Shown piece by piece: positions 18,103 through 24,756 of a stretch of DNA of 64,000 bases (positions within the stretch are counted from its first letter, which is position 1; each line of letters opens with the position of its first letter). The notes under the pieces are model-generated. The model searched no databases, was not told the DNA's origin, and was given only the letters and a program-made list of their open reading frames with translations. The DNA comes from Bacteroidota bacterium (GTDB taxonomy: Bacteria; Bacteroidota; Bacteroidia; Bacteroidales; SKPS01), in assembly GCA_022709695.1 (NCBI GenBank), contig JAKLII010000004.1, positions 62,001-126,000 of the forward strand, written 5' to 3'. Both the position numbers and the translations under genes were made by a program.

Positions 18103-19332
18103 ATGACAAATATTCATTCTCCGGGCAGCCGGCTTTTAATCCCTGCCGTTGTTGCAATTTGTTTATCTGCAACTTACGCGTTTTCTCAGGACCTAAATCC
18201 TGCGCAATGGCCTACTTTATCGGGGTACTGGAAGTTCCAGAATGCCGCAAACCTCACCCAGGCAACGGTTGGCAACCCACTGGTTTTGAACGGGACGCAC
18301 CAATGGGTACCGGGGGCATACTATGGCGACACAGCCGTTCTGATTGACACCGGAAGCTTTTACAAATGTTACCACCAGATTGCCCCGAACGGCGGAGGAG
18401 ATTCCGTGAACCGTTACGCCCTGATGTTTGATTTCATGGTACCCGATTTCAGCGTCTGGCACACCTTCCATCAGACCGACTCCACCAATATGAACGACGG
18501 GGAGTGCTTCATCAAACCCCAGACTGCCGGCCTGAAAAGCACCATTGGCACCGCCACAACCGGCTATACCCCCGATTCCATAAGCCCCGGGGTTTGGTAC
18601 CGGATGGTCATTTCGGTATGCCTCGACAGTTTTTACCGCTATTACATCGATGGCAACCTTTGGCTGGAGGGAGATATGCAGGTGCTGGACGGCCGGTTCG
18701 CCCTGACCCCGTTGCTGCTGTTCTTTGCCGACAACAACCAGGAGGATGGACCCATCCACATCAGCTCGGTGGCCATCTTCAACAACTACCTCACCGCAGC
18801 TGAAGTGGCACTGCTGGGTAACCTCGATCCCTGTATGGCAAATCCTCCGGAAATCAACCTTGGAAAGGACACTGTGCTGTGTGAAAACCATATCCTTATC
18901 CTTGATGCCGGCCCCGGCTATAAAAGCTACCTGTGGTCGACCGGGGCAACCACCCAGATGGTGGCTCTCGACACGACCATCTGTGGTGCCGGCACCTCCA
19001 GCATTTCAGTGATGGCGGTGAACATGAACGACTGTGAAGCCAGCGATACCCTTGCGGTTACTTTCATCAATTGCTCCTCGGTCGATGACCTGCACCCGGA
19101 AGCAAACGTAAGGGTGTACCCGAACCCTGTTGGTGAGCAACTCACCCTTGAAACCGCTGCAGAGGACTGTGTGGTCACCCTGCTTTCCCCAGACGGGAAA
19201 ATTGTATGGGAATCGACCATAACGGCAGTTGGTACGCAACGGTTTGACACCAGAAATCTTCCCGCGGGATTATATTTCCTGCAGATTACCAACAAAGGGG
19301 TGAGATCTGTGACGATTCTGAGCAAGCTCTGA
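18103..19332 (+). CDS. T9SS-exported protein with LamG/concanavalin-like domain
   Basis: The protein has 409 residues with a signal peptide ending 'TYAFSQ'. Residues ~35-240 look like a concanavalin/LamG-type jelly roll ('YWKFQNAANLTQATVG', 'ALMFDFMVPDF', 'WYRMVISVCLDSFYRYYIDG', 'ISSVAIFNNYLTAAEV'), a fold that often binds carbohydrate. Residues ~248-330 are one Cys-paired SprB-like module ('GKDTVLCENHILILDAG', 'YLWSTGATTQ'). It is very similar to the last module of the 1612-residue protein at 465-5303. Residues ~335-409 are a T9SS type A sorting domain ('RVYPNPVGEQLTLE', 'NLPAGLYFLQI'). The role is probably surface display of a glycan- or protein-binding domain; ligand unknown. It stands alone, divergent from tpx. 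Confidence 0.85.
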   Translation: MTNIHSPGSRLLIPAVVAICLSATYAFSQDLNPAQWPTLSGYWKFQNAANLTQATVGNPLVLNGTHQWVPGAYYGDTAVLIDTGSFYKCYHQIAPNGGGDSVNRYALMFDFMVPDFSVWHTFHQTDSTNMNDGECFIKPQTAGLKSTIGTATTGYTPDSISPGVWYRMVISVCLDSFYRYYIDGNLWLEGDMQVLDGRFALTPLLLFFADNNQEDGPIHISSVAIFNNYLTAAEVALLGNLDPCMANPPEINLGKDTVLCENHILILDAGPGYKSYLWSTGATTQMVALDTTICGAGTSSISVMAVNMNDCEASDTLAVTFINCSSVDDLHPEANVRVYPNPVGEQLTLETAAEDCVVTLLSPDGKIVWESTITAVGTQRFDTRNLPAGLYFLQITNKGVRSVTILSKL

Positions 19333-19345
19333 ATGGTAATTCCAT

Positions 19346-19353
19346 TACTTTTG
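19346..19353 (+). promoter_or_regulatory. -7 box before cysteine dioxygenase gene
   Basis: TACTTTTG is a perfect match to TAnnTTTG, 27 bases before the ATG at 19381. No clear -33 element is seen. Confidence 0.55.
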
Positions 19354-19380
19354 TGCCGGAACCCATAACCATCCGGCATC

Positions 19381-19914
19381 ATGTCACTTTTATCCAAAAT
19401 CCGGTCGATTGACCAGCTTGTTACTGCCAACAAACCCTCCATCAAAGGGCCGGCCGACCTGAAAGCCATCCTTCAGCAATTCAGGTTTGATCCCGATGAG
19501 CTGCAGGAGCACCTTCTGTATCCCGAAGACCTCCCCTATGGCCGCAAATGTATCTTCAGGTCGGAGAACTTCGAGGTGATTGTGATGAACTGGAAACCCC
19601 GCCACCAGAGCAACATCCACAACCACGGCAACTCCTTCGGCTGTGTGTATTCGATATCGGGAAATGCCGATAACGTATTGTACAGCGGTGAGCTGGAGGA
19701 ACTCGGCACCACCCCGCTCATCAACCACAACATTGCAGAGGTACCCAAAGGGATCTACCATGTGATCCGGAACCCGCACGATGCCTATGCTGTCTCGCTC
19801 CACTTCTATGCCCCCCCGATGTGCGGCATGAAGGTGATTGATGCTTCGGATAAATCGAAGAGCTACTTTGTGAAAAATGACCAGGGGGCGTGGAACCCTG
19901 TTGAAGAAGGTTGA
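19381..19914 (+). CDS. Cysteine dioxygenase, type I
   Basis: The protein has 177 residues and a single cupin domain. The iron ligands of the family align as His80 and His82 ('NIHNHGNSFG') and His127 ('GIYHVIRNP'). Arg55 matches the substrate-carboxylate Arg, and Tyr143 in 'HFYAPPM' matches the active-site Tyr. At the position of mammalian Cys93 (thioether partner of that Tyr) there is Gly87, as in most bacterial enzymes, so no cross-linked cofactor is expected. The enzyme oxidises L-cysteine to cysteine sulfinate with O2 in the cytoplasm, which implies access to oxygen. It has its own -7 box and no linked sulfur genes; the neighbours are unrelated. Related thiol dioxygenases (for example 3-mercaptopropionate) cannot be fully excluded. 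Confidence 0.88.
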   Translation: MSLLSKIRSIDQLVTANKPSIKGPADLKAILQQFRFDPDELQEHLLYPEDLPYGRKCIFRSENFEVIVMNWKPRHQSNIHNHGNSFGCVYSISGNADNVLYSGELEELGTTPLINHNIAEVPKGIYHVIRNPHDAYAVSLHFYAPPMCGMKVIDASDKSKSYFVKNDQGAWNPVEEG

Positions 19915-19980
19915 GGAAGTTGAGGAGGCGCAGCGAAGCCGAGCGGAGCGAGTCCCGGGAGCGAAGCGATTCGGGAGAAA
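19915..19980. repeat. GC-rich dispersed repeat, copy 1
   Basis: The element is made of 'gttgaggaag' units followed by 'agcgaagc/gagcggagcg' units and 'cccgggagcgaagcgattcg'. The 20-base core cccgggagcgaagcgattcg recurs exactly at 63331-63350, with the same 'ttgaggaag' flank. TCCCG and CGGGA at the ends of the core can form a short stem. It begins at the stop codon of the cysteine dioxygenase gene. Confidence 0.7.
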
Positions 19981-19997
19981 AATGTGCTTAATTTTAA

Positions 19998-20095
19998 ACA
20001 TATAAGGGCATTTAAGAAGTCATATGAGGCATAAAAGCTTATATGAAATCTTATATTATCTTCAATGACTTATATGTTTCAAAAAATAAGCTGAC
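19998..20095. repeat. AT-rich dispersed repeat, copy A
   Basis: The element reads '..ttttaaacatataag..', '..ggcataaaagcttatatg', 'aaatcttatat', '..cttatatgtttcaaa'. Closely related elements lie in the same orientation at about 21120-21216 (copy B) and, for the second half, 24622-24684 (copy C). Copies A and B flank the two-gene unit 20211-20805. Confidence 0.65.
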
Positions 20096-20154
20096 ATCAT
20101 CGGAATTCTGATATATCGGAACAAGTCCACGAAAACAAAAAAAATCACAAAAAG

Positions 20155-20184
20155 ATTGCATTATGTTATTTATTTCTAACTTTG
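20155..20184 (+). promoter_or_regulatory. Promoter of membrane protein / XRE regulator pair
   Basis: TAACTTTG at 20177-20184 is a perfect -7 box. ATTG at 20155-20158, 18 bases upstream, is a plausible -33 element. Transcription would start near 20191, which places the in-frame ATG at 20163 inside the promoter and selects ATG 20211 as the true start. Confidence 0.75.
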
Positions 20185-20210
20185 TGTTAGAAATACTTAA
20201 CCTATTCGTT

Positions 20211-20609
20211 ATGAAAAGAGCATTGCTTGTTTTTGTTATTGCCACCCTGGTGCTGGTGAGCACAGGGCTATGGCTTTCGATGAGTTCTGGTTTCCTGAAC
20301 TCCTTTGATGTAGTTACCCTGGGTATTGTACTTTGTCTTGTGGGGTTTGCTGTGTACATTGGCTACAGGAGATTTCAGGGAGCACGCCGGGGCGAGCCTG
20401 CCGAGGATGAGCTGTCGAAACAGCTGCTGCGACGCACCTCATCGCTCTCGTACTACATTTCGCTGTACCTGTGGGTGGCCATTCTGTTCATCAAAGACCG
20501 GGTAAGCCTGGATGTGGAAGAGCTGCTGGGGATGGGGATTCTGGGGATGGCGGTTGTGTTTGCTGTATGTTGGATTATTCTGAATATCAGGGGCATCCGA
20601 AATGAATAA
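20211..20609 (+). CDS. Small four-helix membrane protein of unknown function
   Basis: The protein has 132 residues from ATG 20211; the upstream ATG at 20163 lies within the promoter. Four hydrophobic segments are visible, at about 4-26, 34-53, 79-96 and 105-126. A basic/acidic cytoplasmic loop of ~25 residues lies between helices 2 and 3 ('[20 protein letters not shown]'). No catalytic motif is seen and I do not recognise a named family. The gene overlaps the following XRE regulator by eight bases, so the two are made together. Such pairs of a small membrane protein and a short YozG-like regulator recur in bacteria, where the membrane partner is often thought to control the regulator. That is inference here. 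Confidence 0.75.
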   Translation: MKRALLVFVIATLVLVSTGLWLSMSSGFLNSFDVVTLGIVLCLVGFAVYIGYRRFQGARRGEPAEDELSKQLLRRTSSLSYYISLYLWVAILFIKDRVSLDVEELLGMGILGMAVVFAVCWIILNIRGIRNE

Positions 20610-20805
20610 CCGGATCAGGGAGCATCGTGCAAGGCTGCGCCTCACGCAAGATGAGCTTGCCCGGAAGGTGAATGTGCGCAGGGAAACCATCGTTTTTCTG
20701 GAGCAGAACAGGTACAATCCTTCTCTGCGGCTGGCCTACGATCTGGCAAAGGTGTTCGGGATGGCCATCGAGGAGCTGTTTATCTTTGAAGAGGACAGGG
20801 AGTAA
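20602..20805 (+). CDS. XRE-family transcriptional regulator (YozG-like)
   Basis: The protein has 67 residues and is nothing but a helix-turn-helix domain: '[20 protein letters not shown]' (helices 1-2), '[19 protein letters not shown]' (recognition helix and turn) and '[17 protein letters not shown]' (helices 4-5). The 'ETI..LE..RYNPSL.LA' signature is that of the small YozG/Cro-like repressors. It overlaps the membrane protein gene by eight bases and shares its promoter. With no effector domain, its activity may depend on the partner. It probably regulates its own operon; no operator is obvious. Confidence 0.9.
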   Translation: MNNRIREHRARLRLTQDELARKVNVRRETIVFLEQNRYNPSLRLAYDLAKVFGMAIEELFIFEEDRE

Positions 20806-21119
20806 CCTATTTTTTAGCTTTCAGCGCCGGGTTGCAAATCTGAAAAGATGAGGTTTTAATAATCAGCGGAAATCCGCGGGATCAGCGGGAGTTAAAAAAT
20901 AGCACACTGATTTTGCGGATTCTACTGATTTTCACTGATTTATTAACCACTGAAGAGTTTGAGGCTTGAGGTTGGAGGTATAATCTCCTGCGTCCTCTGC
21001 GGACTCCGCGCGAAAAAGGTTAAAGGCTAAAGGCCAATGTAAAAAGCACAAAAGTTCTGCGAACATCAGCGCGATCTGCGGGCCAAAAAATGATTCAAGA
21101 ATGTGCAAATATGCTGATT
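20806..21119. other. Intergenic stretch of decayed repeat-like sequence
   Basis: There is no convincing gene. The stretch contains 'atcagcgg', 'ccgcgggatcagcggga', 'cactgattttgcgg' and 'actgattttcactgattt' words, the same kind as at 17140-17260. It also holds 'ctgcgtcctctgcggactccgcgcg', which resembles other common Bacteroidota intergenic filler. It ends at AT-rich repeat copy B. Confidence 0.5.
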
Positions 21120-21216
21120 TTTAAACATATAAGATCATTTAAGTATGCATATAAGGCATAGAAGCTTATATGATATCTTAAATCTTCTTATATGCCTTAT
21201 ATGGTACAAAAAATAT
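21120..21216. repeat. AT-rich dispersed repeat, copy B
   Basis: It shares 'tttttaaacatataag', 'catataaggcatagaagctt', 'atatgatatcttaaatctt' and 'cttatatgccttatatgg' with copy A in the same order and orientation. It lies between the XRE regulator and the 3' end of the fusion glycosidase gene. Confidence 0.65.
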
Positions 21217-21261
21217 TTGCCTACATTATCGGGCGAATCCGGAAATTAACCCGGGAGAGAC

Positions 21262-24200
21262 CTATTTTCTGAAAACCAACGCCTGGGTGCCTGAAAGTTT
21301 AGCCAGCAATGCTTTCGGGAGGATCACTTCTGTTGCATTTTTCGAATTACCGACCCGCAATGGATCCGGATAACCCAACACCGTAATCGTTTTTAGCCCT
21401 GTTGCAAAACCTTCAGGCAGTACCAGTTTTTCCGGAAGGGATTCACCCTCAGCACAGAGGTAGATGGCATACTGCTGCAGGCTGTCGGTGGATTGGGTGA
21501 AGCAGAAACTGCCATCCTGGTAAGGAGCCAGCGGCCGGGTTTGATAAATGGATTCTCCGTTGATTTTCATCCAGTTACCGGTTTCCTCCAGTACTTTGTA
21601 CACCTCGGCGGGCAGTGCCCCGGTTTTATCGGGACCGATGCCCAGCAGGAGATTCCCCCCTTTGGCCACGATTTTTGCCAGGGTATGGACGACCCAATAC
21701 GACGATTTGTATTTCTCGCCCGGACCGGTATGGTACCAGCTGCCGCCCAGGGTGATGCAGCTCTCCCACGGGTAATCGGGCTTCTGCACCGGAATCTGTT
21801 GCTCAGGGGTACGATAGTTTTCATACTCGCCATGCACCGTGCGGTCCACGATGAGCAGTCCGGGCTGGTGCTGCCGAGCCATGTGGGCTATACGGTCCAT
21901 GCCGATATCCTGCACATACTGGTTTTTCCCCAGCCAGGGTTTGGTCTCCTCGGTGAGGCTCCCCTCCGGACGCACCCAGCCCCCGTCGAGCCACAGAATA
22001 TCCACCTTCCCGTAACCGGTCATCAGCTCTTCCAGCTGGTTGTAGGTAAAATCCTGAAAGCGTTTCCATCTTTCGGGATATTTCTTTGGATTGTAATTGA
22101 TGTTGCGGTCGGTAACCGGGAAGTAAGGCCACCAGTAATCGTCGTTGTGCCAGTCGGGTTTGCTGAAATAGACCCCTGCAGCCAGCCCCTCTTTCCGGAA
22201 GGCATCGAACACCCCTGCGGCGATGTTGCTGCGCGGATTGGACGAAAAACGGCTGTTGGGGTGGGTGATCCTGTAATCGGACTGCCGGGTATCGAACATG
22301 GCAAACCCATCGTGGTGTTTGGTGGTGAAAACCACGTACTTCATCCCGGCGTTGCTGCAGGCCTTCGCCCACTTTTCGGGCTGAAAATCAACGGGATTGA
22401 ACTGCTCCCTGATCTTCTCATACGCATGGACATAGCTGTAGTAGTCACCGGCATACGGCCCGCGCCTGATGCACCAGTCTTCATCCTCGGGGCAGAGGCT
22501 CCAGCTCTCCACCACACCCCATTCGCTGTAGGGCCCCCAGTGGATGATCACACCGAATTTCCAGTCCTGCCAGGTTTGCAGTTTTGCCTTCACCAGCGTA
22601 TCGGCCGGCCATTCGTAGGGGAATTCTTCCTGCGGCGGTTCTACATACCGGATTCTCCGTTTAAACACCTCTTTCCCGTCTTTCAGCACTTTCAGGTAAA
22701 AACGTCCGTAGGGAAAGCGGGTGAGGTCAAAGTCAAACTTTCCCTCACGCAAGGCAGGTACGATCCGCTCCTCCACCAGCGTGTCGCCCGGATCGGTTAC
22801 CAGTAGCAGCTTCACGTCTCCGGGGGTGTTGGCGTAGTACCGGAAGGTGGTGGATGTGGATGTACGTGTGGGGTATAGGCTCGCAGCCATCAGATTCGAG
22901 TCGACCGATTCGGGGGTGTTGCCCACGGTAAAGCTGTAGATCCATCCCGAGCCACAATCGGGCTCGAAGGCTTTGATCATGAAGCCGTTGCCATCCAGCA
23001 GGCGGGCCTCTCCCCTGCCCCCTTCAGTGTTGTACCAGAACTCCAGTCCATCGCCGGCGGTATCAACAAATACCAGCTGGTAAGCTCCCTGCACTAATCT
23101 CAAGGTATCGGAATACACCGTAGCTGGTTTCATGGATCCGGGTTTCCGCTCCCTGATCACCTTTCCGTCCGATGCCAGCAACTGCCATCCGTTCTGTGCG
23201 GGCTGGTTGTTGGCAAGCAGATGGAATACAAGGGTGTTACCATGCACCGGAGCTGCGGTAAACGGGATCTCCAGGAAATTGTCGGCCGGCCGGGCATCGG
23301 GCTTTCCATCAGGCTGTTGCAATCTAGCAAAAAACCGGTTTCCGGTTCCCTTTCCATCGATGGTTCCCGGCAGCACAATGCGCTCCTGCTGTAAGGGCGG
23401 AATGGCCCCTTTCCACTGGTGGGTTTTGGCTGCAAACCCAACCGTTCCGTAAGAAATCTGCAGTGAATTCAAGGTATCGGAACCCAGATTTCTGACCCTC
23501 ACCACCGGATTGAACGAAACCGGGTTCATCCTGCGGTAGAGATCTTTATCGGAGGGTGCCTCGATATCTTCCACCGCCACATCGGTAACCGCATTGGGGT
23601 TTTTGTACTGAATGAGGTATGCGCTGATGACTTGATTTCCATTGTTTTGATGGGTAGCGGTATAGGGTTCCATCACAAATTTCAGGGAATGGGATTTCCC
23701 TGGTTTCAGGGGCAGGTTATACACGTCGGGATCCAGCAGGTCGCCCGGGCACCAGTTGCCCCGGTCGAAGATCCAGGTGCCTGCCTGCGGAAACACAGGA
23801 TTCCACCCGCACTTCTTCCAGAGCTGCTTTCTTTCCACCAGATTCCCGTCGAACCAGAATTCGCGGTAGCGGCTGCAGAATTCAGCGCAGTTGTCGGGAC
23901 GGTCCATGCCATGTCCGGTCTGGATCACCCGCAGCCGGGCCAGGCTGGCACCTGCATCAGGCACAAACGAAAAAGGGGACAACGTGCTGTCGATCGGTTT
24001 TTGGGGATCACCGTAGGCAAAATGGTCGTCCCATACTTTGGTGATGGAAAGGGGTTCCAGAGCCGGTGTTCCGGCAACCAGGTCGAAACGGATGGTAAGA
24101 AGCCATCCGCGGTCGTTGGCAGGCTCATAGCCGGAGTGTATATAGTTGATTTCCAAACTGTCGCGCAGCAGCAGGCTGAAGTCTGTAACATCAATTTCCC

Positions 24201-24579
24201 AGTCGAACGACCAGGTTTTTCCGAAGAATCCGCCGTAGGGGGTTATCAGCCTGCCGATTTCATAATCGAGTCTTTTTCCGTTTATCCCTCCCACCCGCTC
24301 GATCTGGATCCGGTCGGAGTAGTCCCAGTCGGCGCAGCGGAGTGAATCGGGGCATCCGAAGGTAACGTGCATGGTAATTTTCCGCACGGGGATCTCTTTG
24401 CCGGGGAACACCGTCCAGGCCCTGTGATCGCGCACCCCTTTGGAGGGGTCGGTGACCACCACAGCCCGGTTATGGGCAAACACCCGCAGGGTATCTCCCT
24501 CAACGGCGCTCAGGAACTGGACGGAAAACAGCAGTAAAAGCAGCAAACACAGGGTAAATCGGTTTAGAAAATGTGCCAT
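21262..24579 (-). CDS. PNGase F-like peptide:N-glycanase fused to GH29 alpha-L-fucosidase
   Basis: The protein has 1105 residues from ATG 24579. A TTG at 24606 overlaps a perfect -7 box and is rejected. The signal peptide is followed by a PNGase F-like region (~30-340): 'CADWDYSDRI' (Asp86, like PNGase F Asp60), 'YEIGRLITPYGG', 'EIDVTDFSLLL', 'CAEFCSRYREFW' (Glu233, like Glu206) and 'FDRGNWCPGD'. The family's third acidic residue (Glu118) seems replaced near 'NYIHSGYE'. Residues ~345-555 are beta domains, ~560-645 look like a T9SS sorting domain ('ASLYPTRTSTSTTFRYY', 'RFPYGRFYLKVL'), and ~655-1105 are GH29 with 'GVIIHWGPY', 'TTKHHDGFAMF' and nucleophile Asp865 in 'LWLDGGW'. The enzyme would release N-glycans from protein and remove fucose. 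A sorting domain in the middle instead of the end is odd and suggests fusion of two genes. Confidence 0.85.
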   Translation of the reverse strand: MAHFLNRFTLCLLLLLLFSVQFLSAVEGDTLRVFAHNRAVVVTDPSKGVRDHRAWTVFPGKEIPVRKITMHVTFGCPDSLRCADWDYSDRIQIERVGGINGKRLDYEIGRLITPYGGFFGKTWSFDWEIDVTDFSLLLRDSLEINYIHSGYEPANDRGWLLTIRFDLVAGTPALEPLSITKVWDDHFAYGDPQKPIDSTLSPFSFVPDAGASLARLRVIQTGHGMDRPDNCAEFCSRYREFWFDGNLVERKQLWKKCGWNPVFPQAGTWIFDRGNWCPGDLLDPDVYNLPLKPGKSHSLKFVMEPYTATHQNNGNQVISAYLIQYKNPNAVTDVAVEDIEAPSDKDLYRRMNPVSFNPVVRVRNLGSDTLNSLQISYGTVGFAAKTHQWKGAIPPLQQERIVLPGTIDGKGTGNRFFARLQQPDGKPDARPADNFLEIPFTAAPVHGNTLVFHLLANNQPAQNGWQLLASDGKVIRERKPGSMKPATVYSDTLRLVQGAYQLVFVDTAGDGLEFWYNTEGGRGEARLLDGNGFMIKAFEPDCGSGWIYSFTVGNTPESVDSNLMAASLYPTRTSTSTTFRYYANTPGDVKLLLVTDPGDTLVEERIVPALREGKFDFDLTRFPYGRFYLKVLKDGKEVFKRRIRYVEPPQEEFPYEWPADTLVKAKLQTWQDWKFGVIIHWGPYSEWGVVESWSLCPEDEDWCIRRGPYAGDYYSYVHAYEKIREQFNPVDFQPEKWAKACSNAGMKYVVFTTKHHDGFAMFDTRQSDYRITHPNSRFSSNPRSNIAAGVFDAFRKEGLAAGVYFSKPDWHNDDYWWPYFPVTDRNINYNPKKYPERWKRFQDFTYNQLEELMTGYGKVDILWLDGGWVRPEGSLTEETKPWLGKNQYVQDIGMDRIAHMARQHQPGLLIVDRTVHGEYENYRTPEQQIPVQKPDYPWESCITLGGSWYHTGPGEKYKSSYWVVHTLAKIVAKGGNLLLGIGPDKTGALPAEVYKVLEETGNWMKINGESIYQTRPLAPYQDGSFCFTQSTDSLQQYAIYLCAEGESLPEKLVLPEGFATGLKTITVLGYPDPLRVGNSKNATEVILPKALLAKLSGTQALVFRK

Positions 24580-24603
24580 AGTCCTACGCTTTGATTGATG
24601 GAT

Positions 24604-24611
24604 CAAAGCTA
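24604..24611 (-). promoter_or_regulatory. -7 box of the PNGase F/GH29 fusion gene
   Basis: On the minus strand TAGCTTTG is a perfect TAnnTTTG match. Transcription would start near 24597, leaving ~18 bases before ATG 24579. This decides the start codon. No clear -33 element is present. Confidence 0.65.
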
Positions 24612-24621
24612 TGGAAAAAAT

Positions 24622-24684
24622 AAGGCAGGAACCTTATATGAAATCTTATATTTTCTTCTATGTCTTATATGTTTCAAAGAATTT
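24622..24684. repeat. AT-rich dispersed repeat, copy C (partial)
   Basis: 'aaccttatatgaaatcttat', 'attttcttctatg' and 'cttatatgtttcaaa' match the second half of copy A almost base for base. It sits in the gap of about 150 bases between the fusion glycosidase and the RND exporter genes. Confidence 0.7.
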
Positions 24685-24756
24685 GCGTCTATCTCCGTGA
24701 CCTCAGTGCCTCTGTGGTAGAAATACTCTGGATATCAATAAGATATAACAACAGCT

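Noticed and set aside
21493..22806. 437-codon plus-strand open frame
   Set aside because: Antisense to the GH29 part of the fusion enzyme, which has all catalytic motifs. The plus-strand product has no recognisable domain or start context.
21262..24579. Sequencing error joining two separate genes
   Set aside because: No stop, frameshift or alternative start with signal peptide is visible at the junction near 22640, and the linker reads smoothly. An assembly artefact cannot be fully excluded without reads.
24580..24606. TTG start at 24606 for the PNGase/GH29 fusion
   Set aside because: The TTG is part of a perfect -7 box (24604-24611), so it would not be transcribed as a start. ATG 24579 gives a normal signal peptide.
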